Part shown: positions 1-11,224 of the stretch, piece by piece
Numbering within the stretch: the stretch's first letter is position 1
Layout of the letters: each line of letters opens with the position of its first letter
Assembly: GCF_905171775.1 (NCBI RefSeq)
Contig: NC_053500.1
Location: 130,753,330-130,817,329, forward strand
From: Rana temporaria
Taxonomy: Eukaryota; Chordata; Amphibia; Anura; Ranidae
Direction: 5' to 3'
Length of the DNA stretch: 64,000 nt
Program-made: the position numbers and the translations under genes
Notes under the pieces: generated by a model
The model's input: the letters and a program-made list of their open reading frames with translations, nothing else
What the model was told of the DNA's origin: nothing
The model's database searches: none

Positions 1-560
1 TGTGACAGCAAAGTCATGGTTGTTTAAAACACAGCGGCCGCCCATTCCTTAACAACCAACCATATTCTCAATGAAACAAAAAAATGCTGAAGATACAAAC
101 TGGATTCCCGAAAACGAGTAGGTCCATTAATGAATGCATCCGAAAACGTACTCTTTAATTAACAAATGGATCCAAAAAAATTCCGATGTGCACATGTCTT
201 CTTCCTTCTCAGTGACAGATATTACTGGTAGAAGAAGTAAGGGGAAATCTCCCCAATGAGAACAATGAGACAGAGCTTCTAAACCTTTACAAATTCACCC
301 AAATTCTATTCTAATCCATTGAGCCTTCCTGCCCTGTTACCCAGTCACCAGAGCCTTTCCGGCGAGATTTTTTTGCTTAATGAGATCTCAGGAAAATTAA
401 AGTTTTTTTTTTTAGTTTTTTTTTACAGATGAGTGTAATGTTGTATGGTGTATCTGTGAGTCGCACATGACATCATATGTTGTACCACATTAAAGTCATC
501 AGTTAAAAAAAACTTTACTTTATCTCAGAAGATCCCAGGGACAGGCTTTTTTTTCCAGCA
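1..560. other. No recognisable gene or element
   Basis: AT-rich sequence with short A and T runs. I see no intact reading frame, no terminal repeats and no protein similarity. Probably unique intergenic or intronic DNA. Confidence 0.4.
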
Positions 561-639
561 GTGTAATGTGGCACAGTACATGAATGAGATGAGAAGGATG
601 ATGTTATCGGTGGAACAGAGGAGAAGGAACAAGTCAGAC

Positions 640-1113
640 ATGTTTTCTTTTTTCTCGTCGGGAGTCTCAATTTCCTCGTCGTGTTTCTCGTCGGGCTGGT
701 TTACGACGAGAAACACGTTCGCGTGTATGCTTAGAAACCCGCGCATGCTCAGAATAAAGTATGAGACGGGAGCGCAACTTCGGTAAAAGTAGAGTTCGTA
801 ATGGAGATAGCACATTCGTCACGCTGTAACAGACTGAAAAGCGTGAATCGTCTCTTACCAAACTTTTACTTAACACGCAGTAACATGAGATTAGCAAAAG
901 CAGCCCCAAGGATTGTGCCAGTGGAATCGAACTTCCCCTTTATAGTGCCGTTGTACGTGTTGTACGTCACCGCATTTGAGAACAACGAGATTTTGTCTTG
1001 ACAGTGTGTATGCAAAGAAAGCTTGACAAGATTCTCGACAAGCCTGACAAGAACCTCGTTGAGGAAAACAACGTTTCATTTACGACGAGATTCTCGGTCG
1101 TGTGTACGAGGCC
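640..1113 (+). mobile_element. Truncated CGTACACACGA-type foldback MITE, right half
   Basis: The stretch matches the right half of the long element at 9274-10290 in order and content: a TCGTCGGGAGTCTCAATTTC block, the GCATGCTCAGAATAAAGTATGAGACGGGAG block, CTGTAACAGACTGAAAAG, AACATGAGATTAGCAAAAGC, and the terminal GTCGTGTGTACGAGGCC ending at 1113. The left half and left terminus are missing, so it is a 5'-truncated copy. It has no coding capacity; the short reading frames across it are by-products of the repeat. Confidence 0.8.
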
Positions 1114-1284
1114 ATTCTCCAAAATCTTGTGGAAAGCCTTACAAGAGGAGTGGAGATTGTTTAGCAGAAAAAAGGGTGCCTATTCCATGTTGCTTTTCAA
1201 GGTTTTCCAATAAGATTTCCAAAAAGTTCATATAGGCGTCAACACATTTTTGGCCAGTGTAACATGCATTTTAGAACTAGTGGT

Positions 1285-1419
1285 ACTTTAGCTAGCACAG
1301 ATATGCAGCAGCGGCAGTTTATAGACTGGCGCCCTCTAGTGCCTGGTTTGGGTCGTCCTAACTTTAGCTAGTACAGATGTGCGGCTCTGGCAGCTTGTGG
1401 ACTGGCGCCCTCTAGTGCC
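1285..1419. repeat. Two-copy tandem repeat, period 76 bp
   Basis: Two 59-bp units (1285-1343 and 1361-1419) both begin ACTTTAGCTAG and end GACTGGCGCCCTCTAGTGCC, with similar but diverged middles. Both are followed by GTCCTAAC. This is a local duplication with no coding content. Confidence 0.8.
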
Positions 1420-2806
1420 CGTCCTAACGTTACCTGGTTACTGCGGCTTATGGAGTTACCAGCAGATGGGACACTGGTGTAACCGAATTTTTTTCAACTA
1501 GACATACATACTGTCTGAAAAACATGGTGGGCTACAAACTGCTGTTCAATCATTTACCTGTTGTTAACATACTATGCTACTTTTGCACAGTTTCAATAAA
1601 AAGTTGAAGTTCTTGTAAAATTATTATAAAAGTTAATTTTTTTTGTATTTTCAGCTTTTTATATTATTGCCCTTTGTGTGATATATGGCTCCTTATTTTC
1701 TCTGTTCTCTGGGTAGCTGCTTTTGCTGCCATCTTCTTCTTATACCTCTGGTAATACCCAACTCCTACCCCTAGCAGTATGAGAAGTGTGAGTGGGTGCA
1801 GCATGGTGCGGCGGCAGTAATTCACACAGTATAAGTGCAATTAGCAAAACCTTTTTTGTAGTAAAGGCAAAAGCAAGAGAGAAAGAAATTGAGCTGCAAG
1901 CTTGAAAATGACGTGCTAAGACTTCACAAGTTCAACTTTCTTTGCCAACATTTTGCAAGTTCTGATTCAGTTATGTTGTGCAAGTCATCCCACCACAGGG
2001 GTCACTGTGGCTGAATTTTCATGCTGTAGATTTGCAGAGCTCTTGCTGTATACTCACTGCTGCAACTTTGCTCTTGCTAGAGACCTGCCATGCAGTTTTT
2101 CTACAAATTGGAAGTGTCAACTGGAATTTGTGCTTCAAGTGCTCTGCAAGTGTACAACGTAGTGAAAATGTGCAGCGAGTCAACAGACTTACAATTCAAC
2201 ACTGCCACAAATTTGTTGCAAATTATCCTTGCTATCTGAGAAACAGTTCACAATAAACCCGGTGGGAAAAGGCCCAACCGGAGCACTCATGAATGCCAAT
2301 ATCATGTAGCGAAGCAGATATCAGCTGAATTGACAGTGTCTGTCTGAAGTGGCAGAATGCAGCCTAGCTGTCTCGTACCCAAACGGTAAGGTGTCTAAGG
2401 AGATTGTGAGCCCAACTCTTTCCCTTTTTTTCTGGAACCTTTCACTGTCTCTAATACTGTCCCTACGCAACACACATGCGAATTGGCACCAATCCTGTGT
2501 AAAAGGCCCTAAATAGGCTTTGCATGACCCAATATGGCTGCTAGAGTCACATGGGGTGACAGCATCCTAACATATAGCTTCCCCAGTGACCCTGGAAACC
2601 ATAACCATGTTCCTCTCGACTTCCTCTCCCCCTGCTATGCTGCTGCGGTTGAGTGCCACCTGCAGTAGAGAAAGTAGACTGCATCTGCCTACAGGAGGAC
2701 CAGATCTGACTTAGAATAACAGATTTGATATACAGTAGCTATGGCTTCCTAATCATAAAGCAAATTCTTTTGTCACAGTTACCTGGTTTAGGAAGTTGCA
2801 GCTATA
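1420..2806. other. No recognisable gene or element
   Basis: Mixed sequence with no terminal inverted repeats, LINE tail or protein motif that I can identify. It may hold old decayed repeats. Confidence 0.35.
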
Positions 2807-2810
2807 CTTA

Positions 2811-2990
2811 AAAGAGAAGTTCGGAGTTTAAAAAAAAAACATTTGTACTCACCTAGGTGGATGCTGCATGGATCCAATGCTGCATCTGTCCCCCACCGGC
2901 TCTGTAGTGAGAACTGAGCAATCAAACACCACTGATCACTCAGTTCTACCCCCCGCTATGAGCTGTGACTGTCAGTCACTGACATTTGGA
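2811..2990 (+). mobile_element. T2-like (Kolobok-type) MITE, left end only
   Basis: TTAA at 2807-2810 is followed by AAGAGAAGTTCGGAGTTTA, resembling the left ends of the complete TTAA-flanked elements in this window. No matching right end is visible, so it is either truncated or too diverged. The right limit is approximate. Confidence 0.45.
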
Positions 2991-3385
2991 CTTAATACTA
3001 GTCTTTTGTAATTCCAACCAAACCAGATGGTAGGCACCATCGTCTTGTATTCACGTAGGACAAGTCGAAATTTGGATAGGCAGGGATAGGTGATGGCAGC
3101 AGTGACATGGGGAGGCTGCTAGGTAGTAAGAGAGTTTAAGAGCTTTGACTTACCGCAGAAAGTCAAAATTAGCACACAAAATATAATGCTTAAATATGAT
3201 GCAGGTATTGCATACATCTCCGTGTATTTGCTGCCCCCTGCAGACCAACAGAGCTTCTCCTGACCATACAGGATTGAGTCTGGAAGAGTGACTCCTCCCC
3301 AGGGCTAGAACTGCATCCAGTAATAATCGGCGCACGTCCTAGCAGTAGGTCGTGTGGCTCCTGTGATCTATCTTGGTTGATTCTC

Positions 3386-4409
3386 CTCCTTTTTGGAAAA
3401 CCGATCACAAATAGTGAAATTGGGACCGGTCACTTCTGAAAAACGCACTGTGTCATGCGGAGTCCCTCAAGTATCCCCTCTCTTGCCGATGCTCTCTTTG
3501 AAATCATCAGCAGCCAAGAGTTACTTTACCACTCTTATGCAGATGACACACAACTCTATTTTTGCATCTGCAACAAAAAGGATCATCATCATTTCGGTCT
3601 AGAGAAATGCCTCTCTTTGATTGACAACTGGATGACAAACAGTTATCTTAAACTCAACGGTTCGAAAACAGAACTTCTCCTGTTTCACGCCAATCGAAAG
3701 AATAAACTGGCAACAACCTGGACACCTCCGCCCATTCTGGGCAAAATCATCGCCCCTAGCACCAAAGTCAAAAAGTCTCTGAGTCATCTTTGACACCAAC
3801 ATGATAATGGACGCCTACTACGCAGACTTACCCCATTTATTCCTAAAGAAGACATAGCAGTTGTGGTGGGAAGAATTGTTAGCTCCAGGCTGGACTATGC
3901 AAATTCCCTCTATCTCGGACTCCCAAAGTACCAAATCACTTGTCTGCAAGTTGTTTAAAACACGGCTGCTAGACTTGTGACTGGGAAAAAAACATGGGAA
4001 TCAATCTCACCTTCTCTGAGATCCCTTCATTGGTTACCAGTAAAAGACAGAATTAGTTTCAAAGCACTCTGTCTGACGCATAAGTGTATTCGGGGAAACG
4101 CCCCCCAATATCTATGCGAAAAAATTGAAAGCCTATAACCCCAATCGCATTCTGCGATCCACCAATCAAAATCTACTCCAAATACCCAAAGCCAGATACA
4201 AGTCCAAAGGAGAGCGTAGATTTGCGGTCCAAGGCCCCAGACTACGGAATGCTCTACCAGCCAGCATTCGGTTGGAGGAGAATCACTTGACTTTCAGGAG
4301 AAAGATCAAGACCCACCTCTTTTGAGTCCAAAGGAGAAATGAACAACGAGCGCCCAGAGGCGATTCCGTTCGCATGTGTAGCGCTATATAAATTTTTCAC
4401 TCACTCACG
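3386..4409 (+). mobile_element. L2/CR1-type LINE, 5'-truncated 3' portion
   Basis: Holds a degraded reverse transcriptase C-terminal region, a conserved segment ending in GCGCTATATAAATTTTTC, and a short tandem tail CACTCACTCAC at 4398-4408. A terminal array of a tiny repeat rather than poly(A) is typical of L2/CR1-group LINEs. The 3' segment recurs at 24235-24414 with the same kind of tail. The 5' part is missing, as usual for incomplete target-primed insertion. Confidence 0.8.
3393..4325 (+). pseudogene. Broken LINE reverse transcriptase fragment
   Basis: What remains is the second half of a non-LTR retrotransposon reverse transcriptase, which would copy the element RNA at the target site. 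Frame by frame: VSCGVPQ near 3453-3475 (the segment before the palm in this family); the catalytic palm motif HSYADDTQLYF near 3530-3560, with both aspartates of YADD present; then WMTNSYLKLNGSKTELL near 3625-3680; NSLYLGLPKYQ near 3900; LRSLHWLPV near 4018; and FAVQGPRLRNALP near 4220, ending at a TGA at 4323-4325. These lie in different frames, with an apparent small deletion before the YADD segment and several shifts and stops after 3780, so no functional protein is made. The domain order matches L2/CR1/Rex-type elements. Endonuclease and N-terminal RT are absent. Confidence 0.85.
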
Positions 4410-5390
4410 CCTAAGTGGAAGAAGAAAGAAGTTTATGGTATGTTGACCATTGAACTTCATTATCATGTGCTTAGTTTTGAACGTCAGAAGCCAAAACAGT
4501 TTATCTTTAAATATTATATTTAATATATTTTATAAGAGAAAAAACAGAGAATTACAAAATCTTTTTCTTTGTAGCAAAGCCAGCCTAGTTGGTGTGAAAA
4601 CAATATTTGCCTTTCAGGAAATGGTCCCTGGAATGCAAGTAGCAATATCTACATGTGTCATTGAGGGTATCATTGTTACAAGTCAGTAGTAAAAAAATCT
4701 GGACTAATTAGCAAATGCTAGCTCCTCATGTCATCTGCTTCCATGCACGGAAATTGGCTTCAGAACATCAGTGTATTCATTATTGGGAGAAGAGTAATTG
4801 TCTTCCTCGATCCAAACATTTGTTGGAATTTGTCACTTTTTACACCCATTTGCTAATTAGAAGTTTAACTTATTTGGCTTGTGTTTGTGTGTCAAGACAA
4901 GCTATTCTCAGCCAATTATCCATGGCCATTAAATTGAAATAAAGAAAGCTTGTTTTCTGCTATCGGTCACTTCATGTCCTGACTGAGTGCTTCTCTACTT
5001 GTTGTTTTTAGAACTATTCAGTGATGACATTGTTTGACTTTCCAAGACACCAAATTTAAACTGAATCATTTTAAGATTTTGGGAGGGAAAACGGCACCCC
5101 TTACATTTGGGCATTTTTTTTGCATCTTTCAGGAAAAAATATTTTATTGATTTAATAATTTGCAGAGTGAATTTTATGAAGTAAAATTCCAAAGTGAAAA
5201 ATCCCTTTCAGGTAACCTTTATAAATTGCACAGATTCTAGAAAACTTAAAATGGAATTCCTACCTATCACCCAGCATTGCCTCTGTTCCTGACCTGCCTG
5301 ACTCTTCGAGTCTATGTCTCCTGCCGCAAGTTCTGCGATCAACACCTGCCGCCACTCATATTCCTACTGTCCTTGGTACCGTCTGTTCCA
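4410..5390. other. Unique AT-rich stretch without recognised features
   Basis: No terminal repeats, transposase or LINE motifs seen. Short frames here show no family resemblance. Confidence 0.35.
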
Positions 5391-5399
5391 CCTTCAGTG

Positions 5400-6530
5400 G
5401 GGCCTGGGCTGAAGATACAAGAGAGGCCAACCTTGTCAATTTAGTCTCCTATCAGGTAAGTGACACCGCTCCCAGAATTCCCAGCCATTGTCCAGTGCTC
5501 CTTGACACATGGGAGCCAGGATCATATGACTGTATTAGGGTGGACTGAAAAAAGGTAAATATACAGATCTATTTTTACACAAAGCAGGCAGGATAGGTAA
5601 CAAAACGGGTAAGGGACATTTTTAAGAATAGTTTGTTAGTATTAAGCTGGAATTCCACTTTATTGCAGATCCCTAAGTAGCACCCTCCTAGAGTAGTGTA
5701 GATCATATGGTAAATTCAGTTAGCTCCTCTGTAATCAGTGGAGCAGGGAGTTGATTATTCAGGCCTTCTCAGTGTCCCACAAGCTGCCGCTCTGATTTCC
5801 TCTGTATTCTAGAGGATTCTAGAATTATAATGGGCGTAAGAACATAGTAAATAGCCTAAAAAATTATGGGACTCCAGTAAATTCCTAAGGAGGTGTGCCC
5901 AGAAGGTGGAGGAAGCTCATAAATAGTCTGGGGCCTAAATCAGAAGCAGAAGAGTTTATTGGTCCAGTCCTGTTGAGGAAATCCCTGAGGTAAGGTGCCA
6001 TCTAGAAGATATTGAGGTCCCAGCTGAGGCTTTAGCTGGGGACCTATTCGCTAAAGTTTAGTCCTGGAGTTTGAGTCCGGAGAAGCTCATTTGAGAGCAT
6101 CAGACAGAAATTGTGGGAAAGGTGTCCAGCTATCCTATGGTGGTGTGAGTTCATATCCCCCTCGATAAGAGTGCCCGGTGGATATCAGAAGGAGGCAACC
6201 AATGATCCTGTGGCCGAATAAATGACCCCGGTGCCAGAAGTTAGTTACTGAGTGCAGTTTTTTGGTCTTTTAGGAAAAGTCCCAGTCACCTGTCGGCATT
6301 AGGGATTCTGTGGGACATTTTTGAGTAGCTCAGTAAGCTAGAGAAGAGTCCTCAACGTGTTCAGTTCAACAGTTTCGGGATATCCCATGCTCCCTTCACC
6401 CCATCCAAGTTCATTGTTCTAATAAAACCCTAAATCCCCAAAAAGACACCTCTGGACTGCCTGGCTGTTTTTGCTCTAAGTGGGGAAATAGGAATGCATT
6501 CACCAGCAACTCCTACAGGGGTGTGCTACA
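5400..6530 (+). mobile_element. Possible solo LTR or LTR fragment, 3' end at 6530
   Basis: The segment has an AATAAA signal at 6420-6425 and ends GGGGTGTGCTACA at 6530. A nearly identical type of ending (GGTAGCGCTACA) occurs at 21478 and 27655, and the segment starting at 37323 begins TGTAGCACCC, the expected complementary start. TG..CA ends with an internal poly(A) signal fit a long terminal repeat, perhaps Gypsy-type. I could not find the start or a target-site duplication, so the left limit is a guess and the class is an inference. Confidence 0.35.
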
Positions 6531-6916
6531 CTTACTTCGCTTTGGTCAGAACTGATGGTAAACAATGAATAACATCATTTTGCTAATCCTATCTAAGACA
6601 ACGTAGTGGGTCGGACATACCTCCGTGAGGTAAAAGTTCATAATGACAATGTCCATGGCTTGGATGCTGTCTGTGATCCCTGATCTCTTCAGTGCCACAC
6701 TTGTGCTCACAGGTGAGTCTGATGTCCACCTATACCCATGTCCTGTTCTCTGGTCAGGCCTCTGCCCCCCTTATTTATATAAAGGTGGGCCTGCCAAAAC
6801 CAAAAGCCCAGGAACATGTTTAGCCCTTTTCCCAACCTGTCTACAAGCCTATGAAAGTGCTCCATAAACATAGATGATCAATCCAAAAAACTGTGTCTAC
6901 AGACTCCTACAGACTA

Positions 6917-6972
6917 GAACAGAAAAACCCCAGCCCGCCATGCTCAGGAGAAATGCTGGGGTTTTTCTGTTC
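6917..6972. repeat. Hairpin with 18-bp perfect arms
   Basis: 6917-6934 and 6955-6972 are exact reverse complements (GAACAGAAAAACCCCAGC and its complement) around a 20-nt loop. The next palindrome begins at the last base of this one. Confidence 0.9.
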
Positions 6973-7049
6973 ATAAACTCCTTGAGAGGAATAAGCTGCG
7001 AAAAACAAAGCTTTGTTTTTCGCAGCTTATTCCTCTCAAGGAGTTTATG
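6972..7049. repeat. Perfect 78-bp palindrome
   Basis: The arms 6972-7010 and 7011-7049 are exact reverse complements of 39 bp with no spacer. Read as RNA this is a loop-less hairpin; as DNA it could form a cruciform. It abuts the smaller hairpin at 6917-6972. No terminal duplication is evident. Confidence 0.95.
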
Positions 7050-9270
7050 TTATAACCATAGATATGCGTGAATAGCTGATACAACAAAAACAAATGAAAA
7101 AATGCTACTCTAAAAAGCACATTAGTTCAGAACCTGCATCTATACCCACATTGGGACTCTGGAATTAGGATCAACAAGGACATTTCATTACATCATCTTG
7201 AACTAAAATTTCCAGTAAATCAAAACACAGCAGTCTGCCAACAAGGTGGGGAGCAAAATGGAGCACTTAGAAGGACATGTCATCATTCCACAAGCCTTGG
7301 CCTCATGAAGGCTCCTTTACTGCTTGTCAACACCCAACAAGGAGCAAGCTCACAGAAACATTCTCAAAGAGAGGTGTACTTGTCCTCGGCTGAAATTAGG
7401 GTCAATTGTTAGTCCTGTTTGTTTTTGATGAAGTGGTCTTGGAAGGTATTAGGAAAAATGATACAGATCATACCGTCGAGCAAGCCTAATTACTGTGAGT
7501 GCTTTGAGTTATAACACATACTTACATTAGCACTTACACAGACAATGTAATAAATTCACTCAGTCTGTTTGTCTAGCACCCTGCCGAGGCAGCCCAGTGT
7601 TAAAATTATGTTAAAAGTCATTTTTTTCTTAATGTCGCTGGGTTGACATCAATGGAGGTCTTTGTATCACCTCAAGCCTATCTAGAAACGTGGTCAGTTT
7701 CTTTTTAATGCATCTAGACATTTTTCTATCAACATGGGAAGAAAAGCACACACACGTAAAAGACTGACAAGCTGTTTCGGGGCAGAACAAATATTTGAAA
7801 CGGTACGTTTTGAGAAAAATATACTCTATACACTTCTATATAAATTAACTCAAGGTTGATATCTTGCAAAGGTGGAAATTTTTACACTACACATCTGACT
7901 GGTTAGAAATAGACTTCTGTAGTCTCATAACTGAATTGACATCTATACCTTTTCATTCGAAATGAAAAGCTGTTTTATTATTCTGTATGCAACTGGTAGT
8001 TTATGACATATAGTAAAAGCAAGCACAAAATTATATATAAAAAGGTAAACTATGGGGAATTTTCTTTGAGTACACATTTTCAGTAATTATGAGAAGATCT
8101 TAATTACTGGGCTTTTTTTTTTGTCAAACAATAGGTGCAGGTACTAAGCCCCTTCCATGGGAAACCCTTATATCTGCCTTATCACCACCTACAACCTCAC
8201 TGCTATAGCAATGTAGGGAGTTAGTGCATTGAGCTGCATTCATCTGAGTTGATCAATGCAGCCTCAACATAAGGACACATGCCCAGTTTGCATTAAACCA
8301 TTTTTTTTTCAGCACAGCACACAAATCCACATTGCAGTGGAATGGAACACTGGAGAGTGAGTCAGACCACTGACATCCTCGCTACTGAAGGACCCCCACC
8401 AGTAACCATGCTTCATGACCGGCTGCTATACACTTCCCACCAGTTTTTGGTTATCCATGGCAACAGCACAGTAAAAGAATGGGGTCCCACCGAGCATAAG
8501 TGCAGACCTCATACGTGCTCAACATTAACTCCTTCTCTTTCCCATACCATGTGGCTAGGTACATAGTCTCTGTACCACGGGTTTGGTCCTGTTTTTTTTG
8601 GGGAAACTGACTACTAGTGAGGGAGTCACTAGTCAAACCAGGTTCAAGAACTCTTCTGAAAGCACTTCAGGAATATTACAACAATGAAAGTGTATCTCAG
8701 TCATTTCCTAACTAAATATTTTGTGGCTGCTCAGGCATACCATAAAAGGTGAGTCCAAAACTGGCAGTGTCCAAACTGGTGATTCCCTTGGGGTGGCAGA
8801 CAAAGGCTACATCCTTCCAGGAAACATGGGTTACCATATGGTCCCGCCGAACAGCGTCTGCAGTCTGGCCTGGTCTGGCCCAGGAAAGAAAGGCAAGACC
8901 CAAAAAGTCCAGGAAACTAGTGGCAAACATTTAACTCTTCCCTAGCCTAGGTAGTATAAACTTACTTGCTATTGCAAAACATTTCCCTTGTAGGCACCTG
9001 ACTAAAAAGGGGCTGTGGCTGCCCAGTAGACTTAGACAGCCCTAACTGCATACAAGCAATATAAGACAATTTCCTTGTCATGTTTTGGGGCAGGACAATA
9101 GGAAAGGATGACTATGTCGTCACTGAGGTGGAAATAAGAGACCATCTTAAAAATCAGGACCATCTAAAATCTCAAAAAATCATACTCTTTGCTAGTTACA
9201 GATGTCAGTAAAGAACAAGTAAGGTATGGCTACCTCAGGTGGGGGAGGGGAAGCAGCAGTAAAGATTCTC
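7050..9270. other. Long stretch without recognised elements
   Basis: 2.2 kb, mostly AT-rich, with no element ends, transposase or host exon signature that I can support. It may be one of the least repeat-invaded parts of the window. Confidence 0.35.
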
Positions 9271-9273
9271 TGA

Positions 9274-10290
9274 GGTCTTGTACACACGACTCGTCGGAAA
9301 AGACACATCGTTTTCCTCGACGAGCTCCTTGTTAGGCTTGTCGAGGATCTCGACAAGCTTGCTTTGCATACACACTGTCAAGACAAAATCTCCTCGTTCT
9401 CAAACGCGGTGACGTACAACACATACGACAGCAGGGGAAGTTCGATTCCACTGGCACAACCCTTGGGGCTGCTTTTGCTAATCTCATGTTACTGCGTGTT
9501 AAGTAAAAGTTTGGTCGGAGACGATTTGCACTTTTCAGTCTGTTATAGCGTGAAAAATGTATTATCTCCATTACAAATGCTACTTTTACTCCCGTCTCAT
9601 ACTTTATTCGGAGCATGCGCGGGTTTCTTAGCATACACACGCTCGAGTTTCTCGTCAAAAACCAGCCCGACGAGGAACACAATGAGAAAAATTGAGACTC
9701 CCGTCGAGGAAAAAGAGAACTTGTTCGGTCTCGTACACATGACCGAGAAACTCAACAGAATCCATCAAGAGCCTTGGTGGGAGAGCTTTTTTGCCGAGGA
9801 AACCGTCGAGGAACTCAACGAGGAAAAAAGAGAACAAGTTCTCTTTTTCCTCGACGGGAGTCTCAATTTCCTCGTCGTGTTCCTCGTCGGGCTGGTTTTC
9901 GACGAGAAACTCGAGCGTGTGTATGCTAAGAAACCCTCGCATGCTCAGAATAAAGTATGAGACGGGAGTAAAAGTAGCATTTGTAATGGAGATAATACAT
10001 TTTTCACGCTGTAACAGACTGAAAAGTGCAAATCGTCTCTTACCAAACTTTGACTTAACACGCAAACACATGAGATTAGCAAAAGCAGCCCCAAGGGTTG
10101 TGCCAGTGGATTCAAACTTCCCCTGCCATTGTATGTGTTGTACGTCACCGCGTTTGAGAACGAGGAGATTTTGTCTTTACAGTGTGTACGCAAAGCAAGC
10201 TTGTCGTGTTCTTCGACAGCCTAACAAGGAACTCGTCGAGGAAAACGATGTGTCTTTTCCAACGAGTTCCTCGGTCGTGTGTACGAGGCC
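9274..10290. mobile_element. Long-arm foldback MITE of the CGTACACACGA type
   Basis: Left terminus GGTCTTGTACACACGAC and right terminus GTCGTGTGTACGAGGCC are inverted repeats, and the inverted similarity continues inward for roughly 400 bp: the ATTTGTAATGGAG, CTGTAACAGACTGAAAAGTGCAAATCG and CCAGTGGA blocks appear on both arms in opposite orientation. It is flanked by TGA on the left (9271-9273) and TAA on the right, compatible with a decayed three-base duplication. A further inner end-like sequence near 9728 suggests an older nested copy. Three-base TWA duplications are characteristic of PIF/Harbinger elements, so that class is likely, but no transposase is present. The 184-198 aa open frames are products of the repeat arms. 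Confidence 0.8.
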
Positions 10291-11000
10291 TAAGACTAAG
10301 ACAAAGCCAGAGGATTCTCAGCTACCATTTATACTTAAGATTTAGCCACTTTCTACCAGTAATTTGGTGACCCTTGCATCTTCTGACTTCAGTGACTAGG
10401 TAAACCAACAGGGAGTTAGGCTGGTGTTGCCCATCAGTTTTACACTCCATTACAGTGTTTTACTTTTTGAGACAGTCTCTTTAAATGTTGTGCCTGTATA
10501 CATTAATTTAATATGCTGTTTTGCATAGGTGTCAGACAGGGTCGTCTCAATAAAATGTGGAGCCAAAGGCAAATATGAAATGTAGTGCTAAAATGTGACA
10601 TTTATTGCCCTGTATACATGACCGGTCTCTGGCTTCTTTTAGCAAACATAAAATGTCAGCAAATGTATATATTCAGACACCATTACAAGCAAATGTACAA
10701 TAACAAAATCCATGACAGTAAATGTGTAACAGTAGCCTTATAAAAATTCCAGCCTCTGGATGTGCTCCTCAACATTGCCCTTTTTCAAAATGTCTACACT
10801 CCCCAAGAAAAAGAGTTCTACTCCTTTCCAAAATGGCTTGAAGAGACTAAAGTCGTGGATGTTCCGACCATTATTGTGGCCTTTTCCCTCATTTGGAAAA
10901 AAAGAGGCTCATAAAGTGACCAAATCTACGTGTTAGGGTTTTTGCACACAGTACTGATGTATTGATGAATATCTAAACCAAAAGTGTTATATTGCAGCTT
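10291..11000. other. No recognisable gene or element
   Basis: AT-rich sequence with no motif I can assign. Confidence 0.35.
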
Positions 11001-11003
11001 ACC

Positions 11004-11202
11004 CATGGGCATGTGCAGAGGTGTCCGGACCATAGGCCACCCCCCACCTGCCAGACCTGCACCATCTCCCCTTTGGCCACTCCTGTTTCATAGGGTGTGG
11101 CCAGGGAGTCCCCCTATGAGACAGGAGTGGCCAAAGGGGAGATGGGCGGGTCTGGCAGGTGGGGGGTGGCCTATGGTCCGGACACCTCTACACATGCCCA
11201 TG
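11004..11202. repeat. 199-bp imperfect palindrome
   Basis: The ends CATGGGCATGTG and CACATGCCCATG are inverted, and the arms stay nearly complementary through GTGTCCGGACCATAGGCCACC and the CATCTCCCCTTTGGCCACTCCTG block to a short GC-rich centre near 11100. There are only a few mismatches. It is probably a foldback MITE, but no clear target duplication is visible. Confidence 0.85.
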
Positions 11203-11224
11203 TGTGTATAAATATCCAAAGGTT

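Noticed and set aside
9364..10345. Frames of 138-198 aa in the foldback MITE
   Set aside because: They follow the repeat arms, occur in both orientations, and show no known protein family. Stop scarcity comes from CG-rich TCGTCG-type text.
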